Below are positions 23,585 to 34,075 of a stretch of 64,000 bases of DNA, piece after piece. The notes under the pieces were generated by a model. That model was not told the origin of the DNA, searched no databases, and saw nothing but the letters and a program-made list of their open reading frames with translations. The first letter of the stretch is position 1. Each line of letters begins with the position of its first letter. The DNA is from Haemonchus contortus (Eukaryota > Nematoda > Chromadorea > Rhabditida > Trichostrongylidae). The stretch spans positions 34,068,468-34,132,467 of the forward strand of contig LS997563.1 of assembly GCA_000469685.2 (NCBI GenBank). Direction: 5' to 3'. The translations under genes and the position numbers were made by a program.

Positions 23585-23960
23585 GCCTAAAAAACGCAGC
23601 ATGGATGAGATGTAGAGGATCCACTGGTATCTTTTGCGACACAGGGTACTTCAGGACGCCTGCAGGAAGGTTCACAGAGCAGTGGTGAAAGCCCACGATG
23701 ATCTGCCGCGGTTAGTGGTGATCAGTAGGTGTGAAGCATGAAAAACGAATTCCCTTCGCTAAAATTAGTATGCTCATGTGGGCCTACAATTGGACTCAAA
23801 TGGCAGATCGGATCAGATACGAGTATCATCACTGTGATTCTGCAAAGAGCCCATATTCAGGAAAAGTCATAGCGTCCCCTACGATGCTATGGATCGGATG
23901 GAGGGACGTGATGAGGGAGACAATCTTCGAAACTAAGGCAGTGAGAACAGATGTCGTGAT
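23585..23960 (+). mobile_element. RTE-type LINE remnant (C-terminal RT region)
   Basis: Scattered matches in changing frames fit the region after the RT catalytic core of RTE non-LTR retrotransposons: LKNAAWMRCRGSTGIFCDT (usually NAAWMKWR-TTGVLCD), then about 100 bp later MLMWAYNWTQMADRIRYEY (usually MLRW-GVTR-DRIRNE), and a decayed counterpart of RLRWYGHVLR. Stops and frameshifts make it non-functional. RTE elements are abundant in strongylid nematodes. No 5' part recognised. Confidence 0.55.
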
Positions 23961-24894
23961 AGTATGACGTGGAAAGAACTCACGAATGCAGAGGGCACGG
24001 CAAATAACATCTTACTGGGCATTGTTCACGAATTCAACAGTATAACAGGTAGGAATTTTATATTCGTCAATCTGTGTACTTTGGAAGAGTGATTGACTAC
24101 AGCAGATAGTAGTATCTCACAAAAGTTGAAAAATGGGCAATTTTGGGAGATCCTCGAATCTTACTAAGCGAGAAGTAATGGACGAGGTGGTAAATCTTTT
24201 ATAAGTGAACAGCTATTACACAGGAGGCTTCTATCTTGTCTCTCTCGCTTGAGTGTGCACTGAAAGAAACACCGAGATGGAGAAAGTTGTTGTTTTGCAC
24301 AAGAGGAGGCATAAAATCACAGGATACCTATGGCTGATAAAAGCGCGAAATACGGAAAAGTCTATGGTTTTGAAGAGGACAAACCGTTGTACCTGAAGGA
24401 GACTTTAAACATTCACACGCTGCAAGAATGTAGACTTTCAGAATTTAGATGGATCCATCTCCAATGACGAGCCAATGTGCAGCAATTAGGAAGTGTTCAG
24501 CAGATTGATTTGTCAACATCATCTGGAACCCTGGAATTTGGACTGGTATAAGGTTTCCAAAGAGCATCAGCACGCGTATGAAAGTCGATAGGGTGCAACC
24601 ACTGATGCGGTGGATGCAGACCAATAGCCTTCATATTGGGTCGCTAAAGACGGACCGAAGTAAAGTGCTGCGAGTTGCGCCGCATGAGGTGGAATCTCAC
24701 AATCAGATTAGGACCCCTCCTCACCACTACGACAGATAACACTCACAATCAGTAGAGAGACAAGGAATCCATTATGGTTCACCTACATGTTTTCGTGTTG
24801 AAAATGAAAGCCAAGGTTGTACTCATTACTGGGACTTGATTCACTCCAAATACGCGCAACTGGAACGTGGGCTCCCTTGTTACGTAAAGGCCGC

Positions 24895-25170
24895 AACCGT
24901 AGAAGGAATGATGTGGTATGCTGTATTGTAAGCTCTTATCTAGGTTGTGTTGAAGTGAGGCTAAGTGATAGTGATGCTCAGGAGGTTTTTTGTTGAGAAC
25001 TAATCACAGACAGTACTGCCTTGCCCTTGAGGTTCACCAGTTTATCGAGCGCCTAGCACCATAATTACCAATGACGGACCATTGTTTTGATTGCTATCAG
25101 ATCTCAGTTTTGACCGCCCTAGAACTACTAATTTCGGCTGCTTCAACCTCCAAGTTGAATAGAGTATGTC
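24895..25170 (+). repeat. Diverged repeat, copy 1 (partner at 26865-27135)
   Basis: AGCTCTTATCTAGGTTGTG, GAAGTGAGGCTAAGTG, GTTTATCGAGCGCCTAG and TTTTGATTGCTATCAGATC recur in the same order and orientation at 26865-27135. A short inverted piece lies near 31140-31200. Function unknown; non-coding as far as I can see. Confidence 0.65.
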
Positions 25171-25831
25171 CGACTTATGGAAAATTTAGATTCTGGGAGG
25201 CCGCATTGATTCCAAGATGCTCATAAACTATGAAGTTCTGGTCTGTTAGGAAACTTTACATGCTCTTAGAGCTTGATTTTGGGTTCTAATACTATGCGAG
25301 CTCTGATGTAGTCCTTCCGCTGCCTCTAAGTTCCCTTTTCTAAGTTTGCATTTCAAGTCGTGGACTGGGAAACTTGTGCGAATTCATCTGGGGTTCGCAT
25401 TAGACTTCGACTCATCGAAATGAAATCCAATTTAGCGGTAACGCTTACTAACCAGGATGGTTGCTGTCAAGTCAGGGCTTTCAAGGTGTGAGGAAGAATG
25501 TGAACGACGGAATTGAAAGTTGCGCGGGCTTATAGTCGGTTGATTACAGGTGATTGTCATCGAGGAAACTCATCGCTCTGATTCATATGATTAAAGGCTT
25601 CCGTTCAAGATCAAAAAAGAAAAGAACTTTGTAGAACAATGATTGACTTATAAAGTAGTTACTTGAGCCAAATTCCGCAATGTTCATGAAGACCAGCTGA
25701 AAGTTGAACTGTGCAACCACCTGTGATTTCCCTCACAATGGCTTTGTTCCCTGATCATTCATAAAATACTACAAAAAGGATAACTGCCAATTGGTAACAA
25801 CCTGATAGCCATCCGTTCAGCAGAATACGAT

Positions 25832-26491
25832 ATGTTCTCCTACATCGTGTGTGCTCTTTTCCTGCTCGACGCCTTCACAAGTGAAGCAGCAGTCACTAAA
25901 TTTGTAGGTTGCCCTGTATGACTGCATTTACTGCTCTAAGCATAAGTGGAAGTCATGGTTCTGATATGGATCACATATTCCCCAAGTTGGCTGCCAATAC
26001 GACAGAGCCTACTGCACCAGGTATAGAGACCGTCAAATTTCGGGGCGAATCCCCTGTTGTTGTTGTTCCGTCACAGTGGGGAAGGTGAGGCAGTGGTGGG
26101 TAATGTTATTACGACGATATCGTGGGGCTCGAAATCAGAATCCCATACAGACCTACTAATCTCTCTTCCAATGGAATTTGTGACCATTTGATTGAAATTT
26201 CAATGTATATATATTATATACATTGAAATTTCAATGAACTGGTCATATCGGTCTGCGAATTGTACTTACCAGATTTCCATATAGAAGTCAAATACGTGGC
26301 TGATTCAAGAGTTGCCTCCTTAATCATTAATTTTACTTCACTAACTTCAATTTTTCCAGGCATGCGAAGACGCAGGCGGAGAAACGTTCTGCCTTGGCCC
26401 AAAGCATGCAGGAATGTGCAACAATCCGGACTTCTACAATATTGCAGAGACATACTGTTCCAAAACGTGTGGCATCTGCACACAGTGGTGA
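25832..26491 (+). CDS. Small secreted ShKT-domain protein, 67 aa
   Basis: Two exons, 25832-25903 and 26360-26491, have donor GTAGGT and acceptor TTTTTCCAG and join in phase 0. Exon 1 encodes a signal peptide (MFSYIVCALFLLDAFTSEAA). Exon 2 encodes one ShKT domain and stops right after it. Six cysteines have the family spacing, ending in the diagnostic CSKTCGIC, with an Asp two residues after the first Cys. ShKT domains are about 40-residue disulfide-bonded modules; in nematodes they occur in secreted proteins and as appendages of enzymes, and some in parasites are proposed to act on host potassium channels. Here the domain stands alone, so secretion is likely, but target and activity are inference. 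AATAAA at 26515-26520 fits a short 3' UTR. A broken inverted copy lies at 31503-31896. Confidence 0.85.
26191..26235. repeat. Perfect 21-bp AT-rich palindrome in the ShKT intron
   Basis: The left arm ATTGAAATTTCAATGTATAT (plus A, 26191-26211), a TAT loop and the exact complement (26215-26235). Each arm also contains the self-complementary TTGAAATTTCAA. It lies about 125 bp before exon 2. Confidence 0.9.
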
Positions 26492-26514
26492 TCACTTGAA
26501 AAAAACCTTTCAAC

Positions 26515-26520
26515 AATAAA
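26515..26520 (+). terminator. Poly(A) signal of the ShKT gene
   Basis: AATAAA 24 bp after the stop codon. Confidence 0.65.
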
Positions 26521-26864
26521 ATTTTCTGAATGTCTTGCTTTCTCATAGTTATAGGCTTGTGACTTCGGTATTGTATCGATCTCGGATGGGAACGGGAGAC
26601 TGTCAATCGAGTCAATTAGATCAAAAGAAGTAGAGGCAAAGACAATGCGTATACTCCGCGACCAAAAATCGGGAAACGTGCAGTACACTTCAGATGTTTT
26701 CTCTTGAGCGCCCGCAGCGACGTCAGAGAAGGCCTTACTTACACGATTTCCTTTTGGGAATGAAGCCTGATATCAATTCCATCACTGGAATTTGGTTTAA
26801 TCCTGATGCGCATTCGGTAATGAACACCTTTACCTGTTATCTCGTGAAGAACGCATCCGCAGAA

Positions 26865-27135
26865 AGTATGGTGTGATGTGCTTAATTGTGAGCTCTTATC
26901 CTGTTGAAGTGAGGCTGAGCGTCAGAATTGCTGCAGAATTTCTCTACTGTGATATAATCAGAGACAACGCTGCCTTTCCCTACAGCAGACTGGACTTACA
27001 GCAGTTTATCGACCGCCTGATACGGTATCGACCATTGTTGCACCATTGATTTAGTTGCCATCATATCTCAACTTTGCCCGCGATCAAACCACTATACTCG
27101 GCTGATTTAACTGTCCAAATCAGGTATAGTCTGTC
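26865..27135 (+). repeat. Diverged repeat, copy 2 (partner at 24895-25170)
   Basis: It shares AGCTCTTATC, GAAGTGAGGCTGAGC, GCAGTTTATCGACCGCCTG and TTGATTTAGTTGCCATCATA with the first copy, in the same orientation. The pair flanks the ShKT gene. Confidence 0.65.
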
Positions 27136-27139
27136 TAAA

Positions 27140-27918
27140 CGTATGAACCCCTCATGACCGTACAGTTTCAGCGAGTACACTTTCAACCAACATTTGACAC
27201 AATCCACACATGGTCCCAAAACACTGGAAATCGATTTATCTGCGATATCTGCTATCGGTGATGTAATTATGCTCTCCTCCACTCTTCCCTTTCTATCATG
27301 GAGTCGGTTGCTTCGGGTATTCTATTGATTATATAAGCCCAAGCTTAAGCACCCAAGCATCCTCTGGCTGACTTTGTGAAAGTAAGTTATTCAAATTTGG
27401 ACGCTTATCGCTTATCGCTTCACCCTCACTCGAACTATGTGATAATTTTACACCAGTAAGTGATGTTCACCAAGCCTCTGTAGACAATTATGGGCAGCGG
27501 TTAATAAATTGTAGACTACCTAAGACCTATCAATTTCAATATACTATACATATAGCAAACTTGATTGCCCAAAAGATTAGATCATTTCAATGACTCTCTC
27601 AGCCTTTTAATGACTGTGAGTATAACGAAGCCCGCTCTGATCTTGACCAGCACATGGAAAGCTGTTGGCCATCCGTGGATGACGTCTCTACAAGGGTCCA
27701 AACTTAATCCTGTCGGGAGAGAGTCAAATAATCAATGTTGTGATCTATGTATCAATAATCCATTGCAGTATTTGCGCGGGAAAAGGGTGCTTAGCGGAAC
27801 CAACGAGCCAGTATGTTCGGTAGCCAATCGCCTCAGGAGTGACCCCTACGATTATTACGGTACGTTTCAAGAGTCGTCTCTGGTATGAGAAGCCGCTAAA
27901 TCTTGAATGCCCCACTAG
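27140..27918 (+). other. Intergenic; diverged extra copy of the following gene segment at about 27600-27890
   Basis: 27714-27820 repeats, with many changes, the intron end and exon start at 28112-28205 (GTCAAATAATCAATGTTGTG, ATTTGCGCGGGAAAAGGGTG, CGGAACCAACGAGCC). It looks like an older tandem copy. No intact reading frame remains. Confidence 0.5.
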
Positions 27919-28380
27919 CCAGAACCAAGCACTGACACAGAAAAAAGACTGTTAGTCGCGAAAGAAGTGCCAACAGCTCAAAAGCTGGTCGAACTGGCAG
28001 AAATATGCCCAAACGTGGACGATATTGGCACCGTGGTCGAGGTAAGAAACGTGAGTTCTTGAAGTAAATACGAATGAAAAGACCACTTTTCTTAACCAGG
28101 GGGATGTCAGGAGGGAAGTCAAATAATAAATGTTGTGATCTATCAATAATCTCTTGCAGAATTTGCGCAGGAAAAGATTGCCGAGCGGAACCAACGCGCC
28201 ATAGAGTCAGTCGCCGCAACGCAACGCCGACCAGAAGCCCGCCGCTCTTCCCGTAGGTTAAGAAATTCTACCAGCAGATTCACGTTCGCGGATCAAACCT
28301 CAAACCCCCCCCCCTTCGTCTATACGCCTTATTTTGCGCTTGACAATCGATTAACAATTGCCGATCAATTGATGTTTTGA
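27919..28380 (+). CDS. Unknown protein, last two exons (5' part not found)
   Basis: Exon 27919-28041 (41 codons, acceptor CCACTAG, donor GTAAGA) joins in phase 0 to exon 28171-28380 (acceptor TTTGCGCAG), giving about 110 residues ending ...NRLTIADQLMF-stop. An alternative acceptor CTCTTGCAG at 28160 is more pyrimidine-rich but puts the exon out of phase. The sequence is hydrophilic: an Ala/Glu-rich helix-like part (AQKLVELAEICPNVDDI), then a basic RRSSRRLRNSTSRF segment. No domain recognised. A partial second copy with premature frame loss is at 30546-30905 and a more decayed one lies upstream, so this may be part of a multicopy or transposon-encoded gene. Confidence 0.45.
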
Positions 28381-28466
28381 AAGTTTGGTTACTAGTTGTG
28401 CTGTTTTTTTATTTGAATATCTTCATATCGATACCCCATTGTTTTTTGCGTGATACCGTTCTCTTG

Positions 28467-30545
28467 TTAAAGAGAATTAGAAAACTTGAGAGTGGATTGC
28501 CCTAGGCACTCGCGAGCCTGTGATGAACTGACTTATAAAAGAATAGATAAATGCGATGAGTTGACCCTTTCGAGGGCGTGGTACCAACCCCTACTGGTAA
28601 CCACTTTTGTAACATTGACAAAAAAGTCCCTATTGTTAAAGGGGTATGGCCTCCGTGTATAAAGTAATCGTAAAAGACTGTGTAAAAGATGATAATTCGT
28701 AAAAAAAAGGCGAGAAATTTATAATAGGTAGACGGAAGAGATGAACAACTATGTGCTATAGTATCCGTTTCAATTGAGCGATGCTGATACACGTGAAGCA
28801 CGCTTCCAAGAAAATGTAAGTAAACGTGTTCTGCGCGAGTGGTTATGTGGACTTGAGAACAAACAAAAAAGGGAATATGACCGTCTTCTTCCCCATTTCA
28901 CGAACGTGATATTGGGGTAGGGGTTTAGATTTATAATATGTTGATGTAGTATTTAAAGTCTTACTAATGCGTACTTAAGTTACCCCGGTGATGGTAAGAC
29001 AGTCGCACTAACATGGCCAACGACTGCAGGAATTTATAACGGAAGAACAGCAAGATTAGGAAGACAAATGTATTAAAAGAAAATTGCTAGGTCTTGCTTG
29101 TTTAGGCAAAGACATCATACGAGTTTTGGAAATATTTTATGACAGAGGGCCGAAAAAAAGTTATCAGGATCTAACAGACAAAACAATTTAAAAATCAGGA
29201 AAATCAAAACCTTGGGTGAGTTTCCAGACTATACCTGTTAAGCATTGTTATGTTAATATATTAATATTAATTATGTTTTTAGATTACTGATGCGAAGGCG
29301 AATACGACTAATCTATATGGAAAAGAAAGAGATTTGTCGGATGGACCCACATGGGGTCGCAAGAGGCGTGCCTTGTAGGTCGCGAAGGATCATGAGAGGG
29401 GCGCGAATATCAGCCGCGACCTACTCAAGGGAGGGACCTAAGGAAAGTTTGCGCGGGTCTTTTGGGTATAAATTGTTGAGGTATTTGTTTAGAGTATTCG
29501 GATTCTGACTACTATAGAGCCCCACACCTCCTGGCCGCCGCCGACGCTCGCCCTCCCCAGGACACGCCTCGTCCTCGACGTCACCTCCCGACTCTTTTCC
29601 ACCTATTTTACTTATTCTCATTGTTATTGTTTTTTTCGTTGTTACGCCATAAAACTTCGTATAGTATCGCGTTTTGTTCAGTGCAAGGTCTAGAACTATC
29701 CTTTGGACGGCCAATATAAACCACAGATTCCTCCTGAGATGTTCGTGAAGCAAGGAATGCTACACATAGGTAGGCAACTGGTAAGTTGTCCAATTAATAG
29801 TAACATCATAGTAAATGAAAAACGAGTTAAGGTTATGAAGCCTGCTTTATTGGGAATCCAGTTAGGCATAAAACTACCGGAATGAAAAGGTATACCGATA
29901 GAAAGTCTTCTAAATGTAAAAGAAAGAGAGGAATTAATGGCTGAAAGATTGAAGCAGGGAATTATCACTTTATCAGGATGGTCCGAACCGGAAGAAGTAA
30001 ATGTAAGTATAGTTTTCAATAATAAATATAAATATAACTGTTATATTATAATAAAGCCAATATATGTGGTGTAGAAAGAAGTATTTTATACAGTTTATCC
30101 ACAGACAGACGCCACTCAGAGGAATACTGAGGCTACAAGTTCTTCTTACAACCGCTATATGAGTGAGGGCACCATTGCTTTGCCCACAAAAGGCCTAGCG
30201 TGTGATAAAATTGAATTGAAACTCCGTTGTTAGACTTAAGGAAGTTGAGTTGTTAATCTATACCTTATTGGAATAGCTGAATTTTGTTGAGAATATTATT
30301 ATAACCAGGTAGTTATAATAAAAATTTTTCGGATTTTTTACCTTAAGGTGTATACTTGTAAAAAAGAAACGATAATTATACTAAAATTTAAATGTTTAAA
30401 GTTGACGTCTATCGACGCCCTACGACCATGGGTCGATACGAAGAATAGCAGATTACAAGATAGTGAACTGACGTGTAATCCGCCCCTTAGGGGAAAATCC
30501 ATAAGGGCCTACGTATAAGTATAGTATAATTTTTTTTTATTCGCA
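28467..30545. other. AT-rich island between two copies of a gene end, origin unknown
   Basis: Copy 1 of the duplicated 3' UTR stops matching after TTCTCTTGTT near 28466, and copy 2 starts near 30546. The roughly 2.1 kb between is mostly AT-rich, with a GC-rich patch at 29515-29600. 28600-28660 on the minus strand shares GGCCATACC...AATAGGGA with the leader of the Penelope-like element at 36790-36820. No clear termini are seen. Confidence 0.4.
29691..30074 (+). pseudogene. Unassigned open frame interrupted by one stop
   Basis: A + frame through 29703-29882 (PPEMFVKQGMLHIGRQLVSC, ...KVMKPALLGIQLGIKLPE) meets a single TGA and continues in the same frame (KGIPIESLLNVKEREELMAE...). Composition looks protein-like across the stop, suggesting a recently broken frame or two exons. 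Acceptor-like (ACCACAG) and donor-like (GTAAGT at 30002) sites exist. No family recognised. Confidence 0.3.
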
Positions 30546-30905
30546 TTTTGCAACGCCGACCACAAGCCCGCCACTCTACCCGTAGGGGAAGAAATTCTAC
30601 CAGCAGATTCGCAATCGCAAATGAAGCCCCCGAGACCCCCCCTTCTTCTATACGACTTATTTTGCGCTTGACAATCGATTGACGATTGCCGATCAATTGA
30701 TGTTTCGCCAGTTTGGCTATTAGTTGTGTTGTTTTTTTTATTTGAATCTCTTCATATTGATTCTCTCAATGGAATCTCTCCTACACAATATTACCTCTAT
30801 ATCGCTACCCCATTGTTTTTTTTTGCGTGATACCATTCTCTTGTTTTGTTGTGGTGCCCTAATTTGTACAATGTAGGTTGCCGTGCAATAAAAGAGTTGC
30901 ATAAC
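30546..30905 (+). repeat. Second copy of the 28218-28466 gene end, with full 3' UTR
   Basis: CAACGCCGACCACAAGCCCG, GAAATTCTACCAGCAGATTC, TTTTGCGCTTGACAATCGAT and GCCGATCAATTGATGTTT match copy 1 at about 80-90% by eye. Here the coding part loses frame after the poly-C and ends at an early TGA, so it would not give the same C-terminus. The copy continues through TTCTCTTGTTTTGTTGTGG to an AATAAA at 30888, which copy 1 lacks. Confidence 0.75.
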
Positions 30906-31130
30906 AAAGCTTGGTGGTGATCGTTCAAATCGATTTATACCACGTGAAGTATTTGGTCGTACTTCCTAAAAGAACAATTTGTACCGACTCTTCTTCACTT
31001 ATGGTGTCGGGTGAAGCAGTTCACATCAGACGTGCAGAAGGCAATAGCCTTGAGTTAAGATTTATTCAGATTTTTTTCAATTCCTGGACTGGATAGAGTC
31101 GAAATGGAGGCAAAAGGAGTCTCCCAAATA
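30906..31130. other. No feature recognised
   Basis: Short spacer between the duplicated gene end and the inverted arm. One 61-aa frame without domain. Confidence 0.4.
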
Positions 31131-32125
31131 GCACTGCGCAACCAACAACCATCATCAACACAACCCGGATAAGAGCTCACAATACGGCACGCCACACCAT
31201 GCTCAACGAGGAAGCGTGTAAGTGGGACTTTTTCTCGACGTCGCGACGCGCGTAAAGAGAAACATTTGAAGTGTACTGCATATTTCCTAATATTTGATAG
31301 GAGTGTTCGTTGATGCGTCTCAACTCATCCTCAAAGTTCTACCTGCATTACCTTTGCCTTTAGTTCATTCGTTTAGCGATTGTTTTGATTCATATTTTCT
31401 CGTTCTTAATCGAAGCCAATAGAATACTGAAGTCACAAGCTATTATGACTGTGAGAGCGCAGACTTCAGGAAATTCCATTCTTGAAGGTCTCTTTTGAGT
31501 GATCACCATTGTGTGCAAATGCCACATGTTTTAGAACAGTATGTCTCTGTCGCTAAACTCCACTGGGAAAGAGGATTAGTAGGCCTGTATGAGATTCTGA
31601 TCTCGATCCAACGATATCGTTGTATTAACATTACCCACCACTGCCTCACCTTCCCTACTGTGACGGAAAAACAGGGGATTCGCCCCGAAATTTGACAGTT
31701 TCTATACCTGGTGCAGTAGGCTCTGTCGTACTTGACAGCCAACCTGGGGATTATGTGATCCATATCGGAACCATGACTTTCACTTATGCTTAGAGCCGTA
31801 AATGCAGTCATACAGGGCAACCTACAAATTTGGTGACTGCTGCTTCACTTGTGAAGGCGTCGAGCAGCAAAAGAGCGCACACAATGTAGGAGACATATCG
31901 TATTCTGCTGAACGGATGACTAACAGATGGCAATTATTCCTTTTATAGTATTTCGTGAATGATTAGGGAACAAAGCCATTGTGACGAAAATTACAGGTGT
32001 TTCACAGTTCAACTTTCAGCTGGTCTCCATGAACATTGCGAAATTTGGCTCAGTTGAAGTAATTATACTTTATAAGTCAACCAATGTTGCAAAGAGTTCG
32101 TCTCTTTTTTGACCTCAACGGAAGC
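31130..32125 (-). repeat. Right arm of the inverted duplication (ShKT region)
   Basis: The reverse complement matches 25600-26900 on the + strand, minus an internal deletion of about 260 bp that removes the intron end and the first two thirds of the ShKT exon. The outer part repeats the AGCTCTTATCC / GTGCAGTACACTTCA sequence of the left arm. Confidence 0.8.
31503..31896 (-). pseudogene. Broken copy of the ShKT gene
   Basis: Reading leftward from 31896, the signal-peptide exon is recognisable but lacks one base near its start (71 instead of 72 nt), shifting the frame. The GTAGGT donor at 31820-31825 is kept. Exon 2 is reduced to its last codons (ETYCSKTCGICTQW), because sequence corresponding to about 26180-26440 of the intact copy is gone, including the acceptor and three of the six cysteines. 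The 105-aa minus frame is intron read-through and not a protein. Confidence 0.85.
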
Positions 32126-33534
32126 TCTAGGTCTTATGTATCAGAGCAATTATGAAGGTGAGTTTGTTGATGGCAATCACCTGATAACTGTAGTCAACCG
32201 ACCCCATACCGCGCGGGTTCGAGTGAGCTCTAAAAACTATAAGAGACACCACTCAGAGATCTTATTCTTTCTCATACTTCCAAATGGTAAAGGTATACTC
32301 CTTCGACAGCTGGTCAGCTATTCAATCACTTCTCAATGCATTGTTAAGGAAAAAACCCTGCTCTACCAATTTTTTTTCGGCCGAATAGCCTATGTCAATT
32401 ATGATTTCAGAACCTGACGATCTTTCGTATACATAAATAGATTGTGCCAACATTGCCTTCGAATGGCCTCGTATGTTGCCAGCGCCTTTCAACAATAAAT
32501 TTCCTAAAAAATTTGCTCTCTCATAGTCTACATTATTCAAAATGCCACTGCGATTTTCAATGGAAGTCTAATGCGAAGAGCACTCCGAAATGGCATTGGT
32601 CACGTCAAAGATTCTATCATTTTGCGTTTCGGACTCAGTAAACTTAGCTTCTTGGACTGCTGCAGTGCTTTCAAAGTATATTTCAATATACCCACGAATC
32701 CCCTGTGAATAAGATGGAACATCAGTGCGCCAGATTTATTACCAACTATTCAACCATCAATGAGTGTTGTCGAACAACGGCGACTATCATATAACCTACA
32801 TTACTGTACTTGAGTCTTGGCATATTTTAGCGATATGCGTACACCGCAAATTGGTCCCGTGATCTGTTCGCAGTTCTTGTAAGGAGGGAGCATCGGTGAT
32901 CTTTATGAATGGCGAGGCCTTTGATGGCCATGTCCTCCCCGTCTGAGGACCCTCGGCCCCGTGACAATGCCATAACACTGGCCGCCTTGTATTGTTAACA
33001 CTAATTACATGGTACGGCAACGGCCGTGACTGCTCTATGGGATTCCAAACCATCACTTGTCCTTTCCCGAACAACAATATGAACCCTTTTGAGAGCAAAA
33101 CATCTAGAGACTGTGTTAGATGTGAGACTATAAATAGTAATTAGATTTTTTGAATGTTTTTTTTTCACATTTTCAATGCAAATGATCACTGGGGACGTCC
33201 CAATGAATTGTTGACCGAAAATCTGAAATTAGAAACGGAATAGCCTTGTTGATAGTGCAGGACGTGATATGTATATGCTCCTCCCGATCCCCAGAAACAG
33301 AGTGAAATAGTCTTCTTAGCATGTCCAGCTCCCATGGGGCGCGAAGAATAATGGCTATCCTTACAGCCCTTTTATAACTATTCCACCCATGTTCAGCACC
33401 ATGAAATAGATTTTAGTGATAAAGCGAGATAGTCAGGGTAAAAATTAAAAAAACTCACATGGTTCATCGATAACAAACTCCAAATTATACGAAGTTATGC
33501 ATCAACGCTATAATAAAGGTAACTGGACAATGTA
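32126..33534. other. No gene recognised
   Basis: Frames of up to 102 aa on both strands, without domains or consistent splice signals. Confidence 0.4.
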
Positions 33535-34075
33535 TAGGGTGACCCACATGAAGTGTGACGGGCAATAAAAAAATCAACTTGTGAGCTTCTGGGCTGGAGG
33601 AAGCGGTGATCGCTTGGGTGGAAAGGAACGCGATGAACGTCAGCTGAACCTTCCACAGGATTGGGCACCAACCCACAGCACAAAGAAGATGCTACAGTGT
33701 TGTGAAACCACGCTTCCGGGTTTCTGGGGCGAAGCAGTTTTGACCTTCATATTCCCCGATCTCAATCCTTTGGATTTTGCTGTATAGTCGATCCTAGAGC
33801 AAACAACCTGCGCTTTCAAACACAGGTCTCAAGAACTTCTGAAAGAAAGTGCTCTTGTAGAAGCGTGGGATGAAAGTGATTGCGCGCATTCTTGAAAATT
33901 TCCGAAAGAGGTTTGATGCTTGCTTTAAAGCGAAAGATGGTCATTCTGCATGCGAGATGTGATATGTTGTTTACTATTTTGTGATGGTTTTGTAGGAGTA
34001 ATAGTTTCCCATTTGGTTTGATCTGTATGATTTTGATGATATTTTTCTGCGTCACACTTCATGTGGGTCACCCTA
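33535..34075 (+). mobile_element. 541-bp internally deleted mariner-family element
   Basis: Perfect 26-bp TIRs (33535-33560 and 34050-34075, starting TAGGGTGACCCACATGAAGT) with TA on both flanks. The interior + strand keeps only the C-terminal third of a mariner-type transposase: QDWAPTHSTKK, LPGFWGEAVL, FPDLNPLDFAV, a TAG where Trp is usual, then SILEQTTCAF. The TIRs differ from those of the element at 16043, so this is a separate lineage. It is non-autonomous; the perfect TIRs suggest fairly recent movement. Confidence 0.9.

Larger units (their letters stand above)
25600..26900 (+). repeat. Left arm of an inverted duplication carrying the intact ShKT gene
   Basis: The stretch aligns in reverse with 31130-32125. 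The alignment covers upstream sequence (ATTGACTTATAAAGTA, ATGTTCATG-AGACCAGCTG), the ShKT exon 1 and intron, the end of exon 2, the 3' flank (GCTTGTGACTTC-GTATT) and sequence up to GTGCAGTACACTTCA. Differences are many, so the duplication is not recent. Confidence 0.8.

Noticed and set aside
28163..28256. Acceptor at 28160 (CTCTTGCAG) for the unknown gene
   Set aside because: It would put the last exon out of phase with exon 27919-28041; the TTTGCGCAG ten bases later keeps phase. Kept only as an alternative.
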